A DNA stretch of 64,000 nucleotides from Planctomycetaceae bacterium (GTDB taxonomy: Bacteria > Planctomycetota > Planctomycetia > Pirellulales > Pirellulaceae). Position numbers and translations under genes: made by a program. The notes beneath the pieces were generated by a model. The model made no database searches. It was not told the origin of the DNA and saw only the letters and a list, made by a program, of their open reading frames with translations. Shown in pieces: positions 12,020 through 21,398 of this stretch. The stretch's first letter is position 1; each line of letters starts with the position of its first letter. The stretch spans positions 1 to 64,000 of the forward strand of contig RECD01000270.1 of assembly GCA_007694185.1 (NCBI GenBank), read 5' to 3'.

Positions 12020-13171
12020 CTAACGCATCAAGACGACACTGCTGACGACCAGGCCCCGCTCATCCTGCACGGTGATGAACCAGGCGGTCGCGCCGTCCGG
12101 CGGCCCTTCAACACGAATTTCTGTGCCATCGATCGTCGCCTCCCGATCATGCCAGATCCGCTGGTTGATCGCGTCATCATCCGTCGTGAAATGGAGCGTC
12201 GCGCTGCTCAAAGCGGAGGGGCCTTCCCAGCTCAACGTGACGATGCCAGCTCGCTTCATCGGCTCTCCGACACTGGGCAGGGGCGGATGCCCCAACAGGT
12301 GATGGCCGATGAACGCGTCGATCTCGTCCGGTGCCCAGCCGGCCTGATGGCCATGCGGCATGTTCACGGTGACACGAATCTGTTTGCCCCCAGGCGTCGC
12401 GGGACGCACGGCGTGATAGCTCTTCAGGTAACTGTCCAGCGGATAGGCGAAATCGTTCGTGCCGTTGATGAACAGGATCGGCAGCGTGACAGCCGGCAAA
12501 TAACCGGACGGATCCCAGAGCCGGACCCACCGCTGACGCTGCCCGGCGGGCATGCTTGCCAGTCGGGCCCGCCAAACGCTGTTTTCGTGCAAGAAGCCGC
12601 AGCCATAGACCGGCACGGCTGCCGCAAACCGATTGTCGAGGCCGGCGACGATGCACGTCAGGTAACCTCCCCAACTGATGCCGGTGATCGCCGTTCGGTC
12701 CCGGTTCACTTCGGGAAAGCTTCGGATCAGCGAATGGGCCCGGATCACGTTTGCGACCGCATGGTAGCTCCACTGCTCGCCCACCGCTTTGTCGATCGCG
12801 CCGAACTTCTCGTCATCCCCCTGGTTCGGGCCGCCGTCCGACAGCCGTTGTCGATTCGCGGCCAGATGAGGGTTTTGGCCTTCGATCGGACGCTGCCCGG
12901 CCAGGTCCATCGCGATCGCCGCGTAACCCCGGCGGGCCCACAACTCCACCCACTCGCGAAACGCAGTTCCGCCACCGCCATGGACCAAGACCACCGCGGG
13001 CAGATCTCGGTCCGCGGTTCCTCGCTTGATATCTATTCGATTAAGAAGTATTTTATTAATGAACCAATTGTCGGCATTTCTCCTGGCGGAGCGAAGCGGC
13101 GTGATGAAATTGCATGAAGAACTGCTCAGGCCGGTGCCGTTCAGGTCTCCGCAGCAGGAAGCGATCCTCAA
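12020..13171 (-). CDS. dienelactone hydrolase/acetyl-xylan-esterase family, N-terminally truncated
   Basis: An alpha/beta hydrolase. The oxyanion region LVHGGGGTAFREWVELWARR, the nucleophile elbow GISWGGYLTC, the acid region NGTNDFAYP and the catalytic His in MPHGHQAGW are all present. A C-terminal beta domain of about 90 residues follows. Family members normally have a signal peptide and about 100 residues before the VLVHGGGG strand. Here recognisable sequence begins only at RDLPAVVLVHGG (about 13010). The frame then runs into AT-rich DNA holding the marR promoter and into marR coding sequence. The 5' end is therefore probably deleted, and the protein, if made, would be cytoplasmic. It may be a pseudogene. 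Confidence 0.7.
   Translation of the reverse strand: MRIASCCGDLNGTGLSSSSCNFITPLRSARRNADNWFINKILLNRIDIKRGTADRDLPAVVLVHGGGGTAFREWVELWARRGYAAIAMDLAGQRPIEGQNPHLAANRQRLSDGGPNQGDDEKFGAIDKAVGEQWSYHAVANVIRAHSLIRSFPEVNRDRTAITGISWGGYLTCIVAGLDNRFAAAVPVYGCGFLHENSVWRARLASMPAGQRQRWVRLWDPSGYLPAVTLPILFINGTNDFAYPLDSYLKSYHAVRPATPGGKQIRVTVNMPHGHQAGWAPDEIDAFIGHHLLGHPPLPSVGEPMKRAGIVTLSWEGPSALSSATLHFTTDDDAINQRIWHDREATIDGTEIRVEGPPDGATAWFITVQDERGLVVSSVVLMR
13026..13054 (+). promoter_or_regulatory. sigma70-type promoter for the MarR-RND operon
   Basis: TTGATA (13026-13031), a 17-bp spacer and TATTTT (13049-13054) lie about 50 bp upstream of the marR ATG. They sit in a strikingly AT-rich patch of an otherwise GC-rich window. 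A transcript starting near 13061 would carry the three-gene operon. Confidence 0.55.
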
Positions 13172-13580
13172 CCTGTTGCGGATCGGAGATCAACTGGAAA
13201 ACCGGTTGGAGCGATTGTTTCGCGAGCATGGACTGACCCTGTCCCGATTCAACCTGTTGCGAAACCTCGTGTTGGCCGAGCGTCCGTTGGCTTGTGGCGA
13301 AATGGGTGAGCGGATGTTGCAGGTCGTGCCCGCGATCACCTCGCTCGTCGACCACCTCGAGCAGCAGGGGTTGGTGCAACGCGAACGGTCCACGGATGAC
13401 CGCCGGGTCGTTCGCGTCCACATCACCGACAAAGGCAAGCGATTGACGGAGGAAACCATGAAGCCTTTAGAGGAGTTGGAGCAGCGGTTGCTGAGCAAAC
13501 TGAAGCCCGCCGAAGTGCAAACGTTGATCGGCTTGCTAGACAAGACGCGGGTCTCGATCGCCACCCATCACCCAGCATGA
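13104..13580 (+). CDS. MarR-family transcriptional regulator
   Basis: A 158-residue winged-helix regulator. After an N-terminal helix (MKLHEELLRPVPFRS) it has the MarR core. The recognition region is around VVPAITSLVDHLEQQGLVQR, and the wing is STDDRRVVRVHITDKGKRL. A dimerising C-terminal helix pair follows. It is the first gene of an operon with a membrane-fusion protein and an RND pump. It probably represses that operon and responds to a small ligand. The ATG at 13104 was preferred over 13059 because homology begins there. Its stop overlaps the next start (ATGA). Confidence 0.92.
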   Translation: MKLHEELLRPVPFRSPQQEAILNLLRIGDQLENRLERLFREHGLTLSRFNLLRNLVLAERPLACGEMGERMLQVVPAITSLVDHLEQQGLVQRERSTDDRRVVRVHITDKGKRLTEETMKPLEELEQRLLSKLKPAEVQTLIGLLDKTRVSIATHHPA

Positions 13581-15244
13581 CAATGTCATCCACCGAAGCC
13601 ACCAATCGCCCCCACCGCTTGGCTGCGGAACCACTGCCGAGCGAGGCAGCCGTCCTCGGCAAGCCGAACACGCGGGCCGATGCCACTGGCGACCAGTCCC
13701 CCGGTGACGAACGAGAGCCCGGTATTCCCCACCGCCCCCAGCGGGCGATTTGTACTGCGACCGTCGCACTTTTTCTGCTCGTAGGCTGCGGTCCGGTCCA
13801 GGACGACCAGCCCCCGCCTCCTCCACCGACCGTCGTGGTCGCCCAACCGCACGTCAAGCAGGCCGTCGAGTGGGACGCTTACACCGGCCGGTTGGAGGCG
13901 ATCGATTTTGTCGAGGTACGGGCCCGTGTCAGCGGCTACCTGCAGTCGGCCCACTTCGTCGAAGGCCAAGTGGTCGAAGTCGGCGATCTGTTGTTCGTGA
14001 TCGACCCGCGTCCGTACGACGCCGAATTGTCAGCGGCCCAGGCGATGGTGCGGCAAGCCCAGTCCCAACTGCGGCAAACCCACTCTCAATTGCTGGAGGC
14101 GAAGGCGCAGCAGTTGCAAACCGACGCCAGGCTGCAACTGGCTAAGCTCCGTGTCGAACGTTCTCGGCAACTGCTGGAGCGTCAAGCCACGTCTCAGGAA
14201 GAGGTCGACGAGCGCGAAGCGGAGCTACTGCAAGCTCAAGCCGATCGGGAGGCGAGCGAAGCGCGAATCAGCTCGGCGGAAGCCGAAATCGTGACTGCCG
14301 AATCGGCGATCGAGCTGGCTGAAGCACGGGTCGAAGCGGCCGATTTGAATGTCCAGTACACCCGCATCGAGTCCCCCGTTTCCGGCCGCATCAGCCGCCA
14401 GTCCGTAACCGAAGGGAATTTGATCAACGGTGGTTCGGCGACTTCCACGCTGCTGACCACGATCACGTCGGTGTCACCCATCTACTGCACCTTCGACGCC
14501 AACGAGCAGGACGTGCTGAAGTACATCCGGCTGGCCCAGGCCGGCGGCCGAGAAAGTTCGCGGGTGGCCAAAAATCCCGTCTTTTTGGGGCTGATCGACG
14601 AGCAGGGTTTCCCGCACCAGGGGCACATGGACTTTGTCGACAATCGGTTCGACACCGACACCGCGACGATGCGTGCCCGCTGCATTTTTCGCAATGACGA
14701 TCAGGTGTTGTTGCCGGGCATGTTCGCCAGGATTCGCATCCCCGGCAGTGCGCCGCGGCAAACGGTACTGATACCCGACGCGGCACTCGGCACCGACCAG
14801 TCGTCGCAATTCGTCTTCATCGTGGTCGACGACGTGATCGAGCGCCGCACCGTCCGCACCGGCCCGATCGTGGATGGCTTGCGGGTGATCGCCGAAGGGC
14901 TAACCGGCGACGAATGGGTGGTGATCGAAGGGTTGTTGCAGTCGCGGCCAGGTTTAACGGTCGTGGCCAAGCCCGGCGAGATCCGAGTTGTCGATGACGG
15001 CTTGCCGGACGACTACCAGCCGGTTCCTCGTGAAGATTGGATCACGCCGCCGTCCGGCAGGCATGCGGTGTACCAACGCCCCGGCACCACCCCGGAGCAG
15101 CCGGCGGTGCTTCCGGACCTTCGGCCTGCGGGCCACGAACCGGCGGACGACGCCGAGCACCCCGCGGCGGCGACCAGGCTAACGCTGCCTGACCCTGCCG
15201 AGCCGAGCCGGCCGATCATCGCTCGTCCGGAGGAACGTTCGTGA
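13577..15244 (+). CDS. RND efflux periplasmic adaptor (membrane-fusion lipoprotein)
   Basis: A 555-residue AcrA/MexA-type adaptor linking an RND pump to an outer-membrane channel. A hydrophobic segment with the lipobox LLVGCG (near residues 67-72) is followed by a Pro-rich linker. Next comes the lipoyl half YTGRLEAIDFVEVRARVSGY, a long alpha hairpin (QAMVRQAQSQLRQ onward), the second lipoyl half, and beta-barrel and membrane-proximal domains. The N-terminus has about 60 extra residues before the lipobox, so the true start may be internal. The ATGA overlap with marR supports the start given. A Pro-rich tail of about 70 residues is unusual. It also overlaps the pump gene by 4 bp. Confidence 0.93.
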   Translation: MTMSSTEATNRPHRLAAEPLPSEAAVLGKPNTRADATGDQSPGDEREPGIPHRPQRAICTATVALFLLVGCGPVQDDQPPPPPPTVVVAQPHVKQAVEWDAYTGRLEAIDFVEVRARVSGYLQSAHFVEGQVVEVGDLLFVIDPRPYDAELSAAQAMVRQAQSQLRQTHSQLLEAKAQQLQTDARLQLAKLRVERSRQLLERQATSQEEVDEREAELLQAQADREASEARISSAEAEIVTAESAIELAEARVEAADLNVQYTRIESPVSGRISRQSVTEGNLINGGSATSTLLTTITSVSPIYCTFDANEQDVLKYIRLAQAGGRESSRVAKNPVFLGLIDEQGFPHQGHMDFVDNRFDTDTATMRARCIFRNDDQVLLPGMFARIRIPGSAPRQTVLIPDAALGTDQSSQFVFIVVDDVIERRTVRTGPIVDGLRVIAEGLTGDEWVVIEGLLQSRPGLTVVAKPGEIRVVDDGLPDDYQPVPREDWITPPSGRHAVYQRPGTTPEQPAVLPDLRPAGHEPADDAEHPAAATRLTLPDPAEPSRPIIARPEERS

Positions 15245-18200
15245 AGTTCCCGCATTTCTTCATCGAACGCCCGATCTTCGCGTCGGTACTCTCGTTCCTG
15301 ATCGTCCTGGTGGGTGGGATCACGTACTTCACCCTCCCGGTGTCGCAATACCCGCCGGTCGCGCCTCCGACGGTGGTCGTCCAAGCCAGCTATCCCGGCG
15401 CGACGCCGCAAGTGATCGCCGACACCGTGGCGACGCCGATCGAGCAGGAGATGAACGGAGTCGACAACATGCTGTACATGGAGTCGTCGTCGAGTTCCGA
15501 CGGCACCATGCAGTTGACGATCACGTTCAAGCTCGGGACCGACCTCGACATCGCTCAGGTGTTGGTCCAAAACCGGGTGGCGATCGCCGAATCCCGCTTG
15601 CCCGAGCAGGTTCGCCAGATCGGGGTGACGACGCGGAAGCAGATCCCTGACATGTTGATGGTTGTGCACCTCAACTCGCCGGACAGCAGCCGGGATCAGC
15701 TCTACATCGGCAACTTCGCTTTCCTACGAGTGCGTGACGCGTTGATGCGACTGGACGGTGTCGGTGACATCCGCGTCGCCGGCGGCGACGAGTACGCGAT
15801 GCGGGTCTGGCTCGATATCGAGAAGATGTTGCACGTCAACCTGACGGCCGGCGACGTGGTGAACGCGATTCGCGAACAGAACGTTCAGGTCGCGGCCGGC
15901 GTGATCGGCCAGCCGCCGAACGACGAGACCGGTGCGTTCCAGTTGAACGTGACGACACAAGGCCGGTTGCTGACGCAGGAAGACTTTCGCGACATCATCG
16001 TCAAGCGGGGCGAGGACGGACGCATCACCCGGCTCAGCGACGTGGCACGCATCGAGTTGGGGGCCCAGGAGTACGCTCGCCGCAGCTACTTGGATGGCAA
16101 GAAAGCGGTTGCCATTCTGGTCTACCAACGTCCCGGGACCAACGCGGTCGATACCGCGCGGGAAGTCAAGCAGTTGATGGTGGACCTGAGCGAAGATTTT
16201 CCGGAAGGGATTGACTACGAAATCGCCTACAATCCGACGGACTTCGTCGAGGAGTCGATCGCGGAGGTGATCAACACCCTGTTTCTGACGACCGGGTTTG
16301 TGGTGTTGACCGTGTTCCTGTTCCTGCACGGCTGGCGACCGACGATCATTCCCGTGATCGCGATCCCGATTTCGCTCATCGGCACCTTCGGGGTGATGCA
16401 ATTTCTCGGCGTGTCGCTGAACACGCTGTCGCTATTCGGTTTGGTGCTGGCGATCGGTATCGTCGTTGACGACGCGATCGTCGTGGTCGAGAACGTGGAG
16501 CGGCTGATCCGCAACGGGCTGTCACCCCGCGAGGCCGCCCACAAGGCGATGGACGAAGTCGGCTCGGCGTTGATCGCCACGACGTTGGTGCTGATCGCCG
16601 TGTTCGTGCCGACGGTGTTCGTGCCGAGCATCAGCGGTCAGTTCTATCAACAGTTCGCCTTGACGATCGCGATTTCGACCGCGATCTCGACGTTCGTCTC
16701 GTTGACGCTCAGCCCCGCGTTGTGCGCGCTGCTGTTGCAGCCACCCAATACGAAAAAACGTGGGTTGGCTAAGTTCGCTGCCAACTGCTCCGGGTGGTTC
16801 TTCACGCGGTTCAACCGATTATTCGATTTGACCAGCACCGCGTACGGGGGCCTGGTCGCACGCTTGGTCCGCAAGACCGGCGTTGCCCTGTTCGTCTACA
16901 TGCTGCTGTTGATCGCGACCGCTGGCAGCTTCTCGTTGGTGCCCACCGGCTTCATCCCGGAGCAGGACCAGGGTTACCTGATCGTCAGCATCCGGTTGCC
17001 GGACGGCGCGTCGTTGGCTCGCACCGACGCCGTGACCCGGCAGGTCGCCGAGATCGGCAGGGGGGTCGACGGGGTCGCTCACGCGGTTGGCATCGCGGGG
17101 TTGAACGGTTCGACGTTCACGATCAGCCCCAACGCGGCGGTCAGCTTCCTGCCGTTGGAGGATAGCAAGCTGCGGGCGCCGCGCGGACGTGGCGTCGAAG
17201 TGATCACCGACGAACTTCGCCAGAAAGTCGCCTCGATTACCGAAGCCGAAATCTTCGTCATCCCGCCCCCGGCCGTCCGTGGCATCGGTCGTGGTGGCGG
17301 CTTCAAGATGTACGTGCAGGACCGCAGCGGTTCGGGGATCGACCGACTCAACGAGGTCACGCAGTCGATGGTCGTGCAAGCGAACCAGCAGTCGGGGATC
17401 GTTCAGATCTTCTCGAACTTTCGGATGAGCGTCCCGCAGATCTTCGCCGACATCGACCGCACGAAGGCGCAGATGCTCGAGATCCCGCTGGAGAACATCA
17501 ACCAGGCGCTGCAGGTTTACCTCGGGTCTCAGTACGTCAACGACTTCAACTTTCTCGGCCGCACCTACCGTGTCACCGCCCAAGCCGAACCGGAATACCG
17601 CGACGACCCCAGCGACATCCTCAAGCTTCGCACCCGCAGCGCTCGCGGCGCGAATGTGCCACTGGGGGCGGTGGTCGACGTCAGGCACACCGCCGGACCT
17701 GACCGACTGGTGCGGTTCAACCTGTACCCCGCGGCGGACCTGAACGGCGGCACCGTGCCGGGCTTCAGCACCGGACAATCGCTGGCCACCATGGAACGCT
17801 TGGCACAGCAGTCGTTGCCCGCGGGGTTCGGTTACGAATGGACGGAGCTCGCTTATCAAGAGCGTCAGGCCGGCAACACGATCCTGTTCCTGTTTCCGCT
17901 GGCTGTGCTGTTCGCCTTCCTCGCGTTGGCGGCACAGTATGAAAGTTGGTTGTTGCCGTTGGCGATCATCCTGATCGTGCCGCTGTGCCTGCTCTTCGCC
18001 TTGGTCGGGGTTTGGTTCCGCGGCATGGACAACAACGTGCTCACCCAGATCGGCTTCATCGTGTTGATCGGTTTGGCCTGCAAGAACGCGATCCTGATTG
18101 TCGAGTTCGCCAAGGCGGAGGAAGAAGCCGGCAAGAACCGGTTTCATGCCGCGATCGACGCTTGCCGCTTGCGTCTACGACCGATCCTGATGACGGCGTT

Positions 18201-18396
18201 GTCCTTCATCCTCGGTGTCGTCCCGTTGCTGACAGCCACAGGCGCCGGCTTCGAAATGCGCCGCGTCTTGGGCACGACCGTCTTCAGCGGCATGATCGGA
18301 GTCACCGTCTGTGGCCTGTTCCTGACCCCTGTGTTTTACGTCGTTCTGCGTCGGTTTGCGAAATTGGCTGTCACGGGTGAGTCCCCCACCTCCTGA
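15241..18396 (+). CDS. RND multidrug efflux permease (HAE1/AcrB family)
   Basis: A 1051-residue inner-membrane proton-driven pump. It has the standard layout: TM1 (residues 10-30), a large periplasmic loop, TM2-TM6, a second loop and TM8-TM12. The proton-relay Asp pair is in LAIGIVVDDAIVVVENV (TM4), and the Lys of TM10 is in GLACKNAILIVEFAKAEEEA. The first residues KFPHFFIERPIFASVLSFLI are typical of HAE1 pumps. GTG is the start codon and overlaps the adaptor stop (GTGA). No TolC-type outer-membrane gene follows, so the channel must be encoded elsewhere. Exported compounds cannot be predicted. Confidence 0.96.
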   Translation: MKFPHFFIERPIFASVLSFLIVLVGGITYFTLPVSQYPPVAPPTVVVQASYPGATPQVIADTVATPIEQEMNGVDNMLYMESSSSSDGTMQLTITFKLGTDLDIAQVLVQNRVAIAESRLPEQVRQIGVTTRKQIPDMLMVVHLNSPDSSRDQLYIGNFAFLRVRDALMRLDGVGDIRVAGGDEYAMRVWLDIEKMLHVNLTAGDVVNAIREQNVQVAAGVIGQPPNDETGAFQLNVTTQGRLLTQEDFRDIIVKRGEDGRITRLSDVARIELGAQEYARRSYLDGKKAVAILVYQRPGTNAVDTAREVKQLMVDLSEDFPEGIDYEIAYNPTDFVEESIAEVINTLFLTTGFVVLTVFLFLHGWRPTIIPVIAIPISLIGTFGVMQFLGVSLNTLSLFGLVLAIGIVVDDAIVVVENVERLIRNGLSPREAAHKAMDEVGSALIATTLVLIAVFVPTVFVPSISGQFYQQFALTIAISTAISTFVSLTLSPALCALLLQPPNTKKRGLAKFAANCSGWFFTRFNRLFDLTSTAYGGLVARLVRKTGVALFVYMLLLIATAGSFSLVPTGFIPEQDQGYLIVSIRLPDGASLARTDAVTRQVAEIGRGVDGVAHAVGIAGLNGSTFTISPNAAVSFLPLEDSKLRAPRGRGVEVITDELRQKVASITEAEIFVIPPPAVRGIGRGGGFKMYVQDRSGSGIDRLNEVTQSMVVQANQQSGIVQIFSNFRMSVPQIFADIDRTKAQMLEIPLENINQALQVYLGSQYVNDFNFLGRTYRVTAQAEPEYRDDPSDILKLRTRSARGANVPLGAVVDVRHTAGPDRLVRFNLYPAADLNGGTVPGFSTGQSLATMERLAQQSLPAGFGYEWTELAYQERQAGNTILFLFPLAVLFAFLALAAQYESWLLPLAIILIVPLCLLFALVGVWFRGMDNNVLTQIGFIVLIGLACKNAILIVEFAKAEEEAGKNRFHAAIDACRLRLRPILMTALSFILGVVPLLTATGAGFEMRRVLGTTVFSGMIGVTVCGLFLTPVFYVVLRRFAKLAVTGESPTS

Positions 18397-19143
18397 TCCG
18401 AAAAATGGGACAAGCCCAATTCCCCGAAGCAACGAGGAGACTCTCGGTGACGAGAATCCAAATCGCCAATCCGAATCGCCGAAGCCCCAATCCGATCGTG
18501 TGGACGCCTTCGACAAGCAAGACGATGTCCGCCGGCGGTAAAATGGTTGCCGAGGTGGTCGAAAAGCTCGGGGTGAGCGAGGGCATTTGAGTCCGCTAGA
18601 GCAACCGGCATCGCCGCCTGGGCGCCCAGTCTGACTTCGGAACTCGCCACTCCCTAACTTTGGTTGCCACGTCGAAGCGGACCACGTCGTTGTCGCCGTG
18701 GAAGGTAAAGCCAAGTGTCCGGCTATCGTCGCCAAAAACCGGTCGAGCAACCACTTCGTCCGAAACCGACGGGCGTTCGACGCGTGGTTTCATGAGCCTG
18801 ACGCAAGGCGGCCGCAAAACCAGCATGGTTCCCGCCACATGGCCCGTCGGGTAACTCGGGACATTCGCTTCCCACCCAGCTCTTTTTTCGCCAGAACTCG
18901 GCAATTCGGGTGGCAAGAATTTGTCACGCGAGCGTTTTGAACCGATAATAAAGAATGGTGATCCTGTGGTTTTGATCGCCACCGAAAGGAATCGCCACGC
19001 GGCCGTCGCCGTAAATCGGATGCGTCCGCGGAGCCATGTGCGAATACTTTGACAGGTTCCGTTTCGAAAACGTCGGCTTATCGAGTGTTCGCACTCGTCG
19101 TGCATTTGGCGGTCAATGTCTTGTTAAAGGTCGGAGGCCTGTC
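18397..19143. other. gene-poor region downstream of the RND operon
   Basis: No confident gene is seen in about 750 bp. A minus-strand stretch at about 18640-18760 reads like a single WD40-type blade (DDSRTLGFTFHGDNDVVRFD), but no intact gene surrounds it. The plus strand at 18450-18500 has a short near-repeat of the form AATCCGAATCGCC. Confidence 0.4.
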
Positions 19144-19356
19144 ATGGACATCGATGATCTGCGGAATCCTGTCGAGGAATTGCTCCAGGAGGCGAACGTC
19201 GTTAGGCACAAATCGGTTGAGGCGCGGGAGGCTTGGTTGAAGCGACTCGACCTGATTGCGGCAAGCAACCCAACCCTTCGCTTTGCGGCCGATCCCATCC
19301 GGAAAGAGATTGTTGCGAAAACGAGGGGGCTGACCCCTGCGGTCGTCGCTCAGTGA
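19144..19356 (+). CDS. hypothetical 70-residue protein
   Basis: A short ORF with a strong GGAGG ribosome binding site 7 nt before the ATG at 19144. The product is helical and charged (MDIDDLRNPVEELLQEANVV and onward), with no membrane segment or signal. It is isolated in a gene-poor region. No family is recognised. The ribosome binding site and composition argue for a real gene. Confidence 0.5.
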   Translation: MDIDDLRNPVEELLQEANVVRHKSVEAREAWLKRLDLIAASNPTLRFAADPIRKEIVAKTRGLTPAVVAQ

Positions 19357-20086
19357 GTCGCTTCCAAAGCTCGGTATTGCGTCGCTTGGGCTTGCTTTGA
19401 CGAGCAGCGTGTTGGTCCCCAAGCGGGGCATTTTGACTTCTGAAGTCGCGTCCACTTCGTTGGCTGCCAAGTGACGGTGTGGAATGCCCTCGGGCACCTT
19501 TCAGGCTCGCTGTCATACTTTTGCGTTTCGCAGCCAAACCTTTGCGGCGAGCCGATCAAAAAAGCTGGGTCAGGTTGGGGGGGCCCGTGGTTGTCGGCGG
19601 AGGCCGGTTCCGCTCAGCACGTTTTTCGCTCGCAGGTGAGATCTTTTTTGCCGCACGACCCTGAAGTGCAGGCCGGTTTGAAAGGAAGCGAGAGCGGGGT
19701 TGCTAACGAGCTTGGCCTGCTGTGGCCACGTTCACGGTCGGGGGCTGGCTGCGCTGCTTCCGAGCAGCATTCGGTTTTGGCCGGGGCGGTTGGCGTTTTC
19801 GGTCCTTCAAACGCGTGGAAGGGCAACAACGCTCGGGCAGGCCTCGCTGCCGACAACCCTGCGGCGAGCAAGCTGTTCATGGCGGCAGCGAAGGATATTT
19901 TTGGCCGGAGCTATCTGGCGGGTGCCGGTGCGGCTATGTTCAGATTGGGGTGGTGGTCAAAGTCTATTTCTCCCGGCGCCCACCCCTGAGGCGTGTCGAT
20001 CGCGGCCAACTTGTTTTTGAGCTGTTCCGTTCCGATGGCGTCTGGTTCCAGCCGGGCAACCCCCCGTTTCTAATCGGAGATCGAAC
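19357..20086. other. gene-poor region upstream of the Spy-like gene
   Basis: About 730 bp with only low-complexity, compositionally unconvincing open frames. No RNA gene, repeat or promoter could be supported. Confidence 0.4.
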
Positions 20087-20599
20087 ATGAACAAGTTTTG
20101 TCGGTGGTTTTGTGCCGCGTTGTTCTTGGCTGTGGGCTCACCCGCAATCGCTCAGGACGCCAAGAAGCCGGCGGCAGCGAAAAAGCCAGCTGCGGCCAAT
20201 CAACGGGCGGTGAACAGCCCGTTGTTGAAGGCGGTCGAAGGCTTGGAGTTGACGGCGGAACAAAAGGTCAAAGTGAAGGCGATCGGCAAGGAGTTTACCG
20301 AGGCGATGCAAGGGCTCCGCAAAAAAGGCTTGAATCAGTCGTTGACCAAGCAGCGGACGGAGGCGGTCAAGAAGGCGCGAGAAGCCGGTAAGAAGGGAGT
20401 TAACCTAGCCGACGAGGTTTTGGCGACGATGTCGATCACGGACGAGCAAAAGGCGGTGCTGAAGCAAGCCTCGGAGGCTCAGGCGAAGCTGCAGGAGGGG
20501 TTAGCGGCCGTCTTGACGAAGGAGCAGATCGCGGCACTGCCGCAGCAAATGAAGGCGACGTTGACGCGAGCAGCCAATCGGGCGAAGAAATCAGCTTGA
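20087..20599 (+). CDS. periplasmic Spy/CpxP-like helical protein
   Basis: A 170-residue exported protein with a signal peptide ending at AIAQ, then a Lys/Ala-rich linker (KKPAAAKKPAAAN). The rest is all-helical. Two motifs near 57 and 122 (LTAEQKVKVKAI and ITDEQKAVLKQA) resemble the LTxxQ repeats of Spy/CpxP periplasmic chaperones and of related planctomycete proteins. It has GGAG 11 nt before the ATG. A role in metal or envelope stress is only suggested by resemblance. Confidence 0.75.
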   Translation: MNKFCRWFCAALFLAVGSPAIAQDAKKPAAAKKPAAANQRAVNSPLLKAVEGLELTAEQKVKVKAIGKEFTEAMQGLRKKGLNQSLTKQRTEAVKKAREAGKKGVNLADEVLATMSITDEQKAVLKQASEAQAKLQEGLAAVLTKEQIAALPQQMKATLTRAANRAKKSA

Positions 20600-20884
20600 C
20601 GGATTCGCGCCGATCTGCTGGAGAGCGGCGATTCACCGGGTTGATATGGGACGCCTCTGTGGCCACCCGTTTTCCGACGGGTGGTCGCTTTCGCTTTTGA
20701 GCGGTGGTGGTTTGCGTCGGGCACGGTGCTCGAGCAATCCTCTCTAACGGCTCTTGCTGCGTCCATGCGTAAACGCGAAAGCTGCTCCAGGCTTCTGATT
20801 CGAGGCCCGGAACGAAATTTTGGTAACCTTAGGTGCCACGTTGCCGACGGCGGCCTATCCTTTTTAAGCATTTCAAGGATCGTC

Positions 20885-21343
20885 GTGCTATCCCAAACTG
20901 CTGAATACGCGCTGCGGGCGATCGTGGACCTGGCATACGTGTTCCCTAAAGGGAAAACGACGGAACAGATCGCGCTATCAACCAAGGTCCCGCCTGCCTA
21001 CCTGTCGAAGGTGTTGCAGGCACTCAGTCGCGGCGGGCTGGTTCGGTCGCAACGGGGGGTCCGTGGCGGGATGAGCTTGCAAAAGCAACCGTCCGAGGTG
21101 ACGATTCTTGACGTCATCAACGCTGTCGATCCGCTGAAGCGCGTGCTCGAGTGCCCCTTGGGGCTTGTCGCGCATCGGGATCGACTTTGTGCTCTGCACC
21201 GGCGGATCGACGAGGTGATCGCCATTGCCGAAGGGGAGTTCAGGGAGACGACGATGGCGCAAGTCGTTGCGGAACAACTTCAGCAAGGTATCCGGTCATG
21301 CGGATTTCCGTTGCCTGATCCCCCGTCGTCCCAGGGCGCCTGA
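20885..21343 (+). CDS. Rrf2-family transcriptional regulator
   Basis: A 152-residue regulator starting at a GTG (20885) with AAGGAT 4 nt upstream. Reading begins at LSQTAEYALRAIVDLAY, the usual Rrf2 N-terminus. The winged helix covers about residues 8-65 (STKVPPAYLSKVLQALSRGG). The sensor region has two cysteines (ECPLG and LCALHRRID) rather than the three Cys of IscR. It belongs to a common subtype of uncertain cofactor, possibly Fe-S or NO sensing. ATCCTT/AAGGAT (20857-20862, 20875-20880) forms an inverted repeat over the ribosome binding site. It is convergent with the GCS2 gene. Confidence 0.88.
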   Translation: MLSQTAEYALRAIVDLAYVFPKGKTTEQIALSTKVPPAYLSKVLQALSRGGLVRSQRGVRGGMSLQKQPSEVTILDVINAVDPLKRVLECPLGLVAHRDRLCALHRRIDEVIAIAEGEFRETTMAQVVAEQLQQGIRSCGFPLPDPPSSQGA

Positions 21344-21398
21344 TCGACGGTTTGACAGACGCCACGGACCGGTCGACAGCTCCGCTGGGACGGGGGGT

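Noticed and set aside
11945-13117. 390-codon plus-strand frame opposite the truncated esterase
   Set aside because: The esterase motifs on the minus strand explain the region; the plus-strand translation is Arg/Pro-rich noise.
16819-18147. 442-codon minus-strand frame inside the RND permease
   Set aside because: Mirror frame of the pump gene, rich in His/Arg/Gln without recognisable domains.
19471-19989. 172-codon plus-strand frame before the Spy-like gene
   Set aside because: No ribosome binding site, no recognisable domain, and Ser/Gly/Ala-rich composition typical of random GC-rich frames.
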